From Symbiodinium natans (Eukaryota; Sar; Dinophyceae; Suessiales; Symbiodiniaceae), in the NCBI GenBank assembly GCA_905221605.1, contig CAJNDS010001537.1:1-14633 (forward strand): a stretch of 14,633 nt of DNA. The letters are read 5' to 3'. Shown here piece after piece: positions 1 through 7,192 of the stretch; positions within the stretch are counted from its first letter, which is position 1, and the number at the start of each line of letters is the position of its first letter. The notes below the pieces were generated by a model, which saw nothing but the letters and a program-made list of their open reading frames with translations, searched no databases and was not told the DNA's origin. A program made the translations under genes and the position numbers.

Positions 1-188
1 TTAGGGTTTAGGGTTTAGGGTTTAGGGTTTCGGGTTTAGGGTTTAGGGTTTAGGGTTTAGGGTTTATAGGGTTTAGGAGTTTAGGGTTTAGGATTTGGGG
101 GCCTAGGGTTTAGGGCTTAGGGTTTAGGGTTTAGGGCTTAGGGTTTATGGTTTAGGGTTTAGGGTTTAGGGTTTAGGGCTTAGGGTTT
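1..188 (+). repeat. Degenerate (TTTAGGG)n telomeric tract before unit A
   Basis: Telomeric heptamers of the plant and green-algal type run to position 188, where the core of unit A starts with GCGCCGAAGC. Several heptamers are altered: TTTCGGG at 28-34, TTTATAGGG near 63, TTTAGGAG near 72, a G-rich aberrant stretch near 91-107, and repeated GGGCTTA variants. The window begins inside this tract, so its full length is unknown. Variant repeats suggest an older tract, or the inner part of a former chromosome end, compared with the perfect tracts before units B and C. Confidence 0.95.
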
Positions 189-375
189 GCGCCGAAGCTG
201 GAGAAGGATATGACATGGCCGGACGGGCGAACAAACTTGAAATTTGTTTCGGTTCCGGAGCACGCTCAAGGCCACCGAGAATGGGGCCTTGCTTCGGCCA
301 CATCATTTCACGCGTTTCCCTCCCGCGCCGTCAAGTGCGGCTCCCACCCTTAGCCAGCTCCGCCTTTTAGGGTTT

Positions 376-403
376 AGTTTCCTAAACTCATGTTTAGGAA
401 ACT
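376..403 (+). other. Perfect hairpin with telomere-like arms (unit A)
   Basis: AGTTTCCTAAAC at 376-387 and GTTTAGGAAACT at 392-403 are exact reverse complements separated by the tetraloop TCAT, giving a 12-bp stem. The arms include CCTAAAC and GTTTAGG, inverted seven-base pieces of the telomere repeat. The hairpin is unchanged at 5996-6023 and 11868-11895. It may be a cruciform, a binding site for a telomere-repeat-binding protein, or an RNA hairpin; the sequence does not decide. Confidence 0.85.
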
Positions 404-447
404 CTCTTGTTTTTTTCTCACTCACCTTCTTGTATGCGTTCTTGTCG

Positions 448-462
448 GGGTGTATTACACCC
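448..462 (+). other. Perfect 15-bp palindrome GGGTGTA-T-TACACCC (unit A)
   Basis: Seven-base arms GGGTGTA and TACACCC surround a single T. The palindrome is conserved at 6067-6081 and 11940-11954. It is too compact for an RNA hairpin loop, so a site for a dimeric DNA-binding protein is the more natural reading. This is inference only. Confidence 0.7.
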
Positions 463-530
463 TAGTCAAAGTTGCTTGTTTGTTCCACCGCGATCTTAGT
501 CCTCTTGCAGCCTGCTAGTCCTGCAGGGGG

Positions 531-1376
531 GTCAACCGGAGGTTTTGCGCCCAGGGGAAAAGAGACCGATGGTTGACCGTAGCTTTTAAGCACCGTACTG
601 GTGCTCAGATCACAAAGAAAACCGAAGAGCATGTTTGGGTCGAACGGAGGTTTCTGCCCGGGGGAAGACATCGGTGGTTGACCGTAGCTTTCGAGCCCGG
701 CACTTGTACTATATCAATCCACAGGTGGGTCGACCGCGAGTTGATTGGAGGTTCTGCTGTCAGGGGAGGACGTCGCTTGTTAGACGTAGCTCTTGAGCAC
801 CGTACTTGTGCTCTATCAGCATGTAAATCCGCGAAGCTTTTTTTTGGGTCGACCGGAGGTTTTGCCAGCAGGGAGGTTTCATGCCCGGGGGAAAGACCGT
901 TGCGTTGATTGGAGGTTTTGCGCCCGGGAGAAAAACATCGGCGGGGGAAAGGCAGCGTTTAAGCACCGTCCTGGCACGACACCAAAGGCAGGTATTAAGC
1001 CCGGTACTTGTGCTATATCAGGATACAGATCCGAGGTGCTGTCGGGGGAAAGACATCACTGGTTGGATGTAGCTTTTGAGCACCGTTCTCGTGCTCTATC
1101 AACATATGAATCGCGAAGCCATTTGGGCCCACCGGAGGTTTTGCGCCCGGGGGAAAGACCGTTGCATTGATTGGAGGTTTTGCGCCCGAGGGAAAACCAT
1201 CTTTGAATTGATTGGAGGCTTTACGCCTCCTGTAGATCCGCGAAGCATTTCTGTGTCGATTGGAGGTTTTGCGAGCATGGAAAGACCGGAGGTTTTGCGT
1301 CCCGGGGGAAAACCGTTCATTGATTGGAGGTTTTGCGCCCGGGGGGAAAAACATCGGCGGCGGCTGACCGTAGCTA
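531..1376 (+). repeat. Degenerate GGAGG-motif repeat region (unit A)
   Basis: About eleven copies of a motif close to GGAGGTTTTGCGCCCGGGGG followed by AAA occur between 538 and 1352 (for example near 538, 911, 1135, 1172, 1289 and 1326). They alternate with a second element of the form GACCGTAGCTTTTGAGCACC...GTGCTC. Spacing is irregular, so this is a composite of old duplications rather than a clean tandem array. The region is open in several frames on both strands and yields proline- or arginine-rich peptides with repeated PPGAKPP-like blocks. Frames are broken between units by T-run length (8 Ts in A, 7 in B, 10 in C near 838-845, 6459-6465 and 12330-12339), so no protein is called. Confidence 0.82.
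589..605 (+). other. Small hairpin AGCACC/GGTGCT (unit A)
   Basis: AGCACC at 589-594 pairs with GGTGCT at 600-605 across GTACT. Related hairpins occur at 795-813 (GAGCAC/GTGCTC, loop CGTACTT) and 1078-1096 (GAGCAC/GTGCTC, loop CGTTCTC). The arms are kept while loop and outer bases vary slightly. Confidence 0.6.
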
Positions 1377-1384
1377 GTGATTCC

Positions 1385-1557
1385 CCCCTGCTTCCACCTT
1401 GCTTCCAGCTCGCTTCCACGTTGCTTGCACTTTGCTTCCACCTTGCTTCCACCTTGCTTCTACCGTTCTTCAACCTTGCTTCCATCTTGCTGCCACCTTG
1501 CTTCCACCTTGTTTCCACTTGCTTCCACCTTCCTTGCGCGTTGCCTCCACCTTGTTT
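1385..1557 (+). repeat. 11-bp tandem repeat array, GCTTCCACCTT type (unit A)
   Basis: About fifteen copies of an 11-bp unit close to TTGCTTCCACC run in tandem with point differences. One copy, near 1509-1518, is 10 bp. Because 11 is not a multiple of 3, the array produces an 11-residue peptide period in every open frame: leucine/serine/proline-rich on the plus strand and lysine/glutamine/glycine-rich on the minus strand. No coding function is supported. The array is nearly identical in units B and C. Confidence 0.9.
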
Positions 1558-1569
1558 ATGACTTAGCAT

Positions 1570-2750
1570 GGCTTAGCCAAAGTCCGAAAATCCGCGTGGG
1601 GTACCGTTTACAGTTCAAGTGCCAAACTATAGAAAGTGGCCCCTAAATTATAGACGCTTATAGTTTAAACAAAGTCCGAAAATCCGCGTGGGGGTAGCGT
1701 TTGCAGTTTAGGTGCCAAACTGTAGAAAGTGGCCCCAAAAACTGTCGACGTTTATAGTTCAGCCAAAGGCCGAAAATCCGCGTGGGGGTACCATATATAG
1801 TTTAGGTGCCGAACTATAGAAAGTGGCCCCTGAACTATAGACGTTTATAGTTTAGCCAAAGTCCGAAAACCCGTGTGGGGGTAACGTTTACAGTTTAGGT
1901 GCCAAACTATAGAAAGTGGCCCCAAACTTTCAACGTTTATAGTGTATCCACGTGAGGTTACAATTTACAGTTCAGGTGCCAAACTATAGAAAGTGACCCC
2001 TAAAACTATAGGTGTTTATAGCTTAGCCAAAGTCCGAAAATCCGCGTGGGGGCACCGCTTGCAGTTTAGGTGCCAAACTATAGGAAGTGGCCCCTAAACT
2101 AAAGACGTTTATAGTTTAGCCAAAGTCCGAAAATCCACGTGGGGGTACCGTTTACAGTTTAGGTGCCAAACTGTAGAAGGTGGCCCCAAAAACTGTCGAC
2201 GTTTATAGTTCAGCCAAAGGCCGAAAATCTGCGTGGGGGTACCGTTTACAGTCTAGGCCAACATCCGAAAATCCGCGCGAGGGTACCGTTTACAGTTCAG
2301 GTGCCAAACTATAGACAGTGGCCCCTAAACTATAGACGCTTACAGTGTAGCCAAAGTCCGAAAATCCGCGTAGGGGGTACCGTTTTGCACGTTTACAGTC
2401 AGGTGTCAAGCTATAGAAAGTGACCCCTAAAACAATAGACATTTATAGTTTAGCCAAAGTCCGAGAATCCGTGTGGGGGTACCATTCACGGTTTAGGTGC
2501 CACACTAAAGAAAGCGGCCCCTGAACTATAGACGCTTATAGTTTAACCAAAGTCCGAAAATCCGCGTGGGGGGTACCGTTTACAGTTTAGGTGCCAAACT
2601 GTAGAAAGTGGCCCCAAATGTTCGACGTTTATAGTTTAGCCAATGTCCGAAAATCCGCGTGGGGGTACCGTTCACAGTTTAGGCCCGCGGGGGTACCGTT
2701 TATGCCAAACTATAGAAAGCGACCCCTATAAACTGTAGACGTTTGTAGTG
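1570..2750 (+). repeat. 93-bp tandem repeat array (unit A)
   Basis: About twelve full or partial copies begin with CCAAAGTCCGAAAATCCGCG, continue with GTGGGGGTACCGTTTACAG, then a GTGCCAAACTATAGAAAGTG segment, and end with the shared 26-bp quasi-palindrome (CCCCTAAACTATAGACG then TTTATAGTTTAG). Copies start near 1577, 1671, 1764, 1855, 2027, 2121, 2214, 2351, 2454, 2547 and 2639, with truncated ones near 1945, 2258 and 2683. A 181-bp deletion at about 1946 removes two repeats that are present in units B and C. Confidence 0.92.
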
Positions 2751-3964
2751 TTGTCGTTAAACTATAAGAGCGGCTCCTAAACTATAGACGTTTATAGTTC
2801 AGGCGCTAAACTATCAAGCTTGGCTCCTAAACTATAGACGTTTATAGTTGAGGCGCTGAACTATACAGGTTGGCTCCTGACCTATGGACCTTACTAGTTT
2901 AGGCGCTAAAATATAAAGAGTGGCTCTTAAACTATAGACGTCTATAGTTTAGGCGCTAAACTATAAAGGGGGGCTCCTAAACTGTAAACGTTTATAGTTT
3001 AGGCGCTAAACTATAAAGAGGGGCTCCTAAACTGTAAACGCTTATAGTCTAGGCGCTAAACTATAAAGAGTGGCTCCGAACTATAGACGTTTATAGTTTA
3101 GGCGCTAAACTATAAAGAGGGGCTCCGAATCTGTAAACGTTTATAGTTTAGGCGCTAAACTATAAAGAGGGGCTCCTAAATTAAAGACGTTTATAGTTTA
3201 GGCGCTAAACTATAAAGAGTGGCTCCTAATTTATAGACGTTTATAGTTTAGGCGCTAAACTATAAAGAGTGGCTCCTAAACTATAGATGTTTATAGTTTA
3301 GGCGCTAAACTATAAAGAGGGGCTCCTAAACTGTAAACGTTTATAGTTTAGGCGCTAAACTACAAAGATGGCTCCGACACTTTAGACGTTTATAGTTTAG
3401 GCGCTAAACTATGAAGAATGGCTCCGAAACTATAGACGTTTATGGTTTAGGCGCTAAACTATAAAGAGGGGTTCCTAAACTGTAAACGTTTGTAGTTTAG
3501 GCGCTAAACTATAAAGAGTGGCTCCTAAACTATAGACGTTTATAGTTTAGGCGCTAAACTATAAAGAGTGGCTCCTAAACTGTAAACGTTTATAGTTTAG
3601 GCGCTAAACTATAAAGAGTGGCTCCTAAACTATAGACGTTTATAGTTTAGGCGCTGAACTATAAAGAGGGGCTCCTAAACTGTAAACGTTTATAGTTTAG
3701 GCGCTAAACTATAAAAGGGGCTCCTAAACTATAGACGTTTATAGTTTAGGCGCTAAACTATAAAGAGTGGCTCCTAAACTATAGACGTTTATAGTTTAGG
3801 CGCTAAACTATAAAGAGGGGCTCCTAAACTGTAGACGTTTATAGTTTAGGCGCTAAACTATAAAGAATGGCTCCGAAACTATAGACGTTTATAGTTTAGG
3901 CGCTAAACTATAAAGAGGGGCTCTTAAACTATAGACGTTTATAGTTTCGGCGCTGAACTATAAA
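2751..3964 (+). repeat. 50-bp tandem repeat array, about 24 copies (unit A)
   Basis: Each copy reads GGCTCCTAAACTATAGACG, then TTTATAGTTTAGGCG, then CTAAACTATAAAGAGT. Two overlapping hairpins are possible in every copy: CTAAACTATA with TATAGTTTAG around an ACGT centre, and TTTATAGTTTAG with CTAAACTATAAA around GCG (for example 3539-3565, a perfect 12-bp stem). They share one arm and are therefore mutually exclusive. Two subtypes occur, GTGG with ATAGACG and GGGG with GTAAACG. This is the longest such array in the window. Confidence 0.94.
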
Positions 3965-5297
3965 GCCTGACCCCTAAACTATAAACGTTGATAGTTAGCC
4001 GCTAAACTATAAAGGTTGGCTCCCAAACTATAGAAACGTTTATAGTTTAGAACCAGCCGTGGGGGGTCCCCCAGGATTGGCCTGGACCGAGCTTCAAAAT
4101 GCGATTTTTTAGTACAGAAATCGATGCCGGAAATGCTGCCTCCAATTTCTGGATTTTGCCCTAAACTATAGAGCCCCAAACTCTAGAGCCTAAACTATAG
4201 ACGTTTATAGTTTCGGCGCTAAACTATAAAGCCTGACTCCTAAACTATAGACGTTTATAGTTTAGGCGCTAAACTGTAAAGGTTGGCTCCCAAACTATAG
4301 AAACGTTTATAGTTTAGAACCAGCCGTGGGGGGTCCCCCAGGATTGGCCTGGACCGAGCTTCAAAATGCGATTTTTTAGTACAGAAATCGATGCCGGAAA
4401 TGCTGCCTCCAATTTCTGGATTTTGCCCTAAACTATAGAGCCCCGAACTCTAGAGCCTAAACTATAGACGTTTATAGTTTCGGCGCTAAACTATAAAGCC
4501 TGACTCCTAAACTATAGACGTTTATAGTTTAGGCGCTAAACTGTAAAGGTTGGCTCCCAAACTCTAGAAACGTTTATAGTTTAGAAACAGCCGTGGGGGG
4601 TCCCCCAGGATTGGCCTGGACCGAGCTTCAAAATGCGATTTTTTAGTACAGAAATCGATGCCGGAAATGCTGCCTCCAATTTTTGGATTTTGCCCTAAAC
4701 TATAGAGCCCCAAACTCTAGAGCCTAAACTATAAACGTTTATAGTTCGGCGCTAAACTATAAAGCTTGACCCCTAAACTATAAACGTTTATAGTTTAGCC
4801 GCTAAACTATAAAGGTTGGCTCCTAAACTATAGAAGCGTTTATAGTTTAGGACCATCCGTGAGGGGTCCCCCAGGATTGGCCTGGACCGAGCTTCAAAAT
4901 GCGATTTTTTAGTACAGAAATCGATGCCGGAAATGCTGCCTCCAATTTCTGGATTTTGCCCTAAACTATAGAGCCCCACACTCTAGAGCCTAAACTATAA
5001 ACGTTTATAGTTTCGGCGCTAAACTATAAAGCTTGACCCCTAAACTATAAACGTTTATAGTTTAGCCGCTAAACTATAAAGGTTGGCTCCTAAACTATAG
5101 AAGCGTTTATAGTTTAGGACCATCCGTGGGGGGTACCCCAGGATTGGCCTGGACCGAGCTTCAAAATGCGATTTTTTAGTACAGAAATCGATGCCGGAAA
5201 TGCTGCCTCCAATTTCTGGATTTTGCCCTAAACTATAGAGCCCCAAACTCTAGATCCTAAACTATAAACGTCTATAGTTTCGGCGCTAAACTATAAA
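3965..5297 (+). repeat. 267-bp tandem repeat array, 5 copies (unit A)
   Basis: Five copies of 266-267 bp start near 3965, 4231, 4498, 4764 and 5031. Each has two or three degenerate CTAAACTATA/TATAGTTTAG blocks and a segment of about 125 bp not found elsewhere, running from the G-run GTGGGGGGTCCCCC through CCAGGATTGGCCTGG and TTTTTTAGTACAGAAATCG to CTGGATTTTGCC. Short minus-strand frames of 63-66 codons open in several copies because the copies are nearly identical. They lack any recognisable domain and are not called genes. Confidence 0.93.
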
Positions 5298-5475
5298 GCC
5301 TGACTCCTAAACTATAGACGTTTATAGTTTAGCCGCTAAACTATAAAGCCTATACTATAAAGCCCTAAACTATAGACGCTAAACTATAAACGTCTATAGT
5401 TTAGAGCCAAAACTATAGAGCCTAAACTATAAACGTTTATAGTTTAGACACAAAACTATAGAAATCTTTATAGTT
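5298..5475 (+). repeat. Degenerate CTAAACTATA transition (unit A)
   Basis: Irregular, shortened copies of the CTAAACTATA and TATAGTTTAG blocks, with several short spacers (GCC, AGCC, ACGC), join the 267-bp array to the terminal module. The matching stretch in unit B is 10838-11015. Nothing else is seen here. Confidence 0.8.
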
Positions 5476-5503
5476 TAACCGTGATTTCGGGCAGGTTTTG
5501 GGG

Positions 5504-5520
5504 TATATATATAATATATT
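5504..5520 (+). promoter_or_regulatory. TATA-like AT run upstream of the telomeric tract (tentative)
   Basis: TATATATATAATATATT lies about 170 bp before the TTTAGGG tract. Transcription rightward from here would give G-rich UUUAGGG transcripts, the direction of telomeric repeat RNA (TERRA). Unit B has the same run at 11044-11060 with one change. This is a guess from position and composition only. Confidence 0.2.
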
Positions 5521-5644
5521 GTCAGTACTGACACCGCTCCACTGCCTAGCGGTGGCACGGCACGCTCTCTGGTAAGACAGTTGAACTGCTGTATAGGCAT
5601 ATTGTATGTGCGATGCCCATGCAGCCACTTGCTTTGGGCGGCAC

Positions 5645-5680
5645 GGCTGGTGGGAAAGGAGCGAAGCTCCCCCACCAGCC
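5645..5680 (+). other. Long hairpin capped by GCGAAGC, 9 bp before the telomeric tract (unit A)
   Basis: GGCTGGTGGG at 5645-5654 pairs perfectly with CCCACCAGCC at 5671-5680. Inside it, GGAGC (5658-5662) pairs with GCTCC (5666-5670) around GAA, with a single AAA bulge on the left arm. That gives 15 bp plus three more outer pairs (GGC/GCC) beyond a 2x2 internal loop. The apex GCGAAGC is known from structural work as an unusually stable DNA mini-hairpin. The same hairpin occurs at 11185-11220. Confidence 0.85.
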
Positions 5681-5689
5681 ACGCCTGAG

Positions 5690-5811
5690 TTTAGGGTTTA
5701 GGGTTTAGGGTTTAGGGTTTAGGGTTTAGGGTTTAGGGTTTAGGGTTTAGGGTTTAGGGTTTAGGGTTTAGGGTTTAGGGTTTAGGGTTTAGGGTTTAGG
5801 GTTTAGGGTTT
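5690..5811 (+). repeat. Perfect (TTTAGGG)n tract between units A and B
   Basis: This is 122 bp of uninterrupted TTTAGGG, 17 repeats plus TTT, starting immediately after ACGCCTGAG and ending immediately before GCGCCGAAGC. No variant heptamer is seen, in contrast with the tract at 1-188. The phase at both junctions equals that of the tract at 11230. Confidence 0.98.
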
Positions 5812-6150
5812 GCGCCGAAGCTGGAGGATATGACATGGCCGGGCGGGCGAACAAACTTGAAATTTGTTTCGGTTCCGGAGCACGCTCAAGGCCATCGAGA
5901 ATGGGGCCTTGCTTCGGCCACATCATTTCACGCGTTTCCCTCCCGCGCCGTCAAGTGCGGCTCCCACCCTTAGCCAGCTCCGCCTTTCAGGGTTTAGTTT
6001 CCTAAACTCATGTTTAGGAAACTCTCTTGTTTTTTTTCTCTCACCTTCTTGTATGTGTTCTTGTCGGGGTGTATTACACCCTAGTCAAAGTTGCTTGTTT
6101 GGTCCACCACGATCTTAGTCCTCTTGCAGCCTGCTAGTCTTGCAGGGGGG
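5812..6150 (+). other. Leader module of unit B
   Basis: Matches 189-530. The hairpins at 5996-6023 and 6067-6081 are intact. An indel at the T-run near 6031-6045 shifts the short frame that is open in A and C, which argues against a conserved peptide. Confidence 0.8.
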
Positions 6151-6999
6151 GTCAACCGGAGGTTTTGCACCCGGGGGAAAGAGACCGATGGTTGACCGTA
6201 GCTGTTAAGCACCGTACTGGTGCTCAGATCACAAAGAAAACCGAAGAGCATGTTTGGGTCGAACGGAGGTTTCTGCCCGGGGGAAGACGTCGGTGGTTGA
6301 CCGTAGCTTTCGAACCCGGTACTTGTGCTATGTCAATCCACAGGTGGGTCGACCGCGAGTTGATTGGAGGTTCTGCTGTCGGGAGGAGGACGTCGCTTGT
6401 TAGACGTAGCTTTTGAGCACCGTGCTTGTGCTCTATCAGCGTGTACATCCGCGAAGCATTTTTTTGGGTCGACCGACCGGAGGCTTTGCCAGCAGGGAGG
6501 TTTTATGCCCGGGGGAAGACCATTGCATTGATTGGAGGTTTTGCGCCCGGGAGAAAAACATCCGCGGAGGAAAGGTAGCGTTTAAGCACCGTCCTGGCTT
6601 GACACCGAAGGCAGGTATTAAACCCGGTACTTGTGCTATATCAGGATACGCATCCGAGGTGCTGTCGGGGGAAAGACATCACTGGTTGGATGTAGCTTTT
6701 GAGCACCGTTCTCGTGCTCTATCAACATATGAATCGCGAAGGCATTTGGGCCCACCGGAGGTTTTGCGCCCGGGGGAAAGACCGTTGCATTGATTGGAGG
6801 TTTTGCGCCCGAGGGAAAACCATCTTTGCATTGATTGGAGGCTTTACGCCTCCTGTAGATCCGCGAAGCATTTCTGTGTCGATTGGAGGTTTTGCGAGCA
6901 TGGAAAGACCGGAGGTTTTGCGTCCCGGGGGAAACCCGTTCATTGATTGGAGGTTTTGCGCCCGGGGGGAAAAACATCGGCGGCGGCTGACCGTAGCTA
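6151..6999 (+). repeat. Degenerate GGAGG-motif repeat region (unit B)
   Basis: Same composite of GGAGGTTTTGCGCCCGGGGG-type motifs and GAGCAC/GTGCTC hairpin blocks as at 531-1376, with scattered substitutions and a T-run of 7. No reading frame stays open across the three units. Confidence 0.82.
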
Positions 7000-7007
7000 G
7001 TGATTCC

Positions 7008-7180
7008 ACCCTGCTTCCACCTTGCTTCCAGCTCGCTTCCACGTTGCTTGCACTTTGCTTCCACCTTGCTTCCACCTTGCTTCTACCGTTCTTCAACCTT
7101 GCTTCCATCTTGCTGCCACCTTGCTTCCACCTTGTTTCCACTTGCTTCCACCTTCCTTGCGCGTTGCCTCCACCTTGTTT
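7008..7180 (+). repeat. 11-bp tandem repeat array (unit B)
   Basis: Same TTGCTTCCACC-type array as at 1385-1557, displaced by 5623 bp, with the same shortened copy. The sequence is almost unchanged, so the array has not expanded or contracted among these units. Confidence 0.9.
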
Positions 7181-7192
7181 ATGACTTAGCAT

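Larger units (their letters stand above)
189..530 (+). other. Leader module of unit A
   Basis: This is the least repetitive part of the unit and it recurs at 5812-6150 and 11681-12022. It contains two perfect inverted repeats, annotated separately. A frame of 73 codons can be read from 244 to 465, and the same frame is open in unit C. In unit B, however, a small indel at the T-run near 6031-6045 shifts the frame and changes the C-terminal half. The predicted peptide is hydrophobic at its end, resembles no family I recognise and spans a perfect hairpin, so I do not call it a gene. Confidence 0.8.
189..5689 (+). repeat. Subtelomeric composite element, unit A (complete core)
   Basis: This is a full copy of the composite element: leader, GGAGG-type repeats, 11-bp repeats, 93-bp array, 50-bp array, 267-bp array, transition and terminal hairpin module. 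It starts directly after a telomeric tract with GCGCCGAAGC and ends with ACGCCTGAG directly before the next tract. The same start recurs at 5812 and 11681 and the same end at 11229. Relative to B and C it lacks 181 bp in the 93-bp array near 1946, and it has the longest 50-bp array, about 24 copies. No transposase, reverse transcriptase or helicase reading frame is present, so spread by recombination between chromosome ends is more likely than transposition. That is an inference from the structure. Confidence 0.93.
5476..5689 (+). other. Terminal hairpin module adjoining the telomeric tract (unit A)
   Basis: This non-repeated segment of about 210 bp ends exactly at the next telomeric tract. 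From left to right it holds an AT-rich TATA-like run at 5504-5520, the perfect palindrome GTCAGTACTGAC at 5521-5532, the hairpin CACCGCT/AGCGGTG at 5532-5554, and a long hairpin at 5645-5680. The unit B copy at 11016-11229 differs at only two places that I can see in the part from 5476 on (the AT run and one base near 5643), whereas the arrays around it vary strongly. It could specify a structured RNA, a promoter, or a recombination or replication-pausing site. I do not recognise a known RNA family. Confidence 0.75.

Noticed and set aside
244-465. 73-codon frame in the leader, as a possible conserved small membrane protein
   Set aside because: Conserved only at DNA level between A and C, frameshifted in B, and it overlaps a perfect hairpin. 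Not enough to call a gene.
1013-1569. Overlapping open frames of 142-161 codons on both strands
   Set aside because: Both strands are open at once over low-complexity repeats, including the 11-bp array; frames break elsewhere between units, and there are no domains or plausible gene signals.
2140-2150. G-box CACGTG in the 93-bp repeat
   Set aside because: It is a one-base variant of the common CGCGTG in the array and present in few copies; no nearby gene to regulate.
1570-2750. CRISPR-like array of repeats and spacers
   Set aside because: The copies are contiguous tandem repeats with no unique spacers, next to eukaryotic telomeric repeats and with no cas genes.
4788-5246. Repeated 63-codon minus-strand frames in the 267-bp array, as a possible small-protein family
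   Set aside because: Their similarity follows from tandem DNA copies; several copies are disrupted, and the frames run through the CTAAACTATA satellite blocks.
5491-5503. GGTTTTGGGG as a ciliate-type telomere motif
   Set aside because: A single chance occurrence; all true tracts here are TTTAGGG.
5532-5680. tRNA-like or rRNA-like gene in the terminal module
   Set aside because: No cloverleaf with TTCRA-type T arm or anticodon arm can be drawn, and no rRNA core motif is seen.
189-5689. LTR or non-LTR retrotransposon
   Set aside because: No long terminal repeats as such, no reverse transcriptase, integrase or RNase H frames, no poly-A tail at the unit end, and no target-site duplication.
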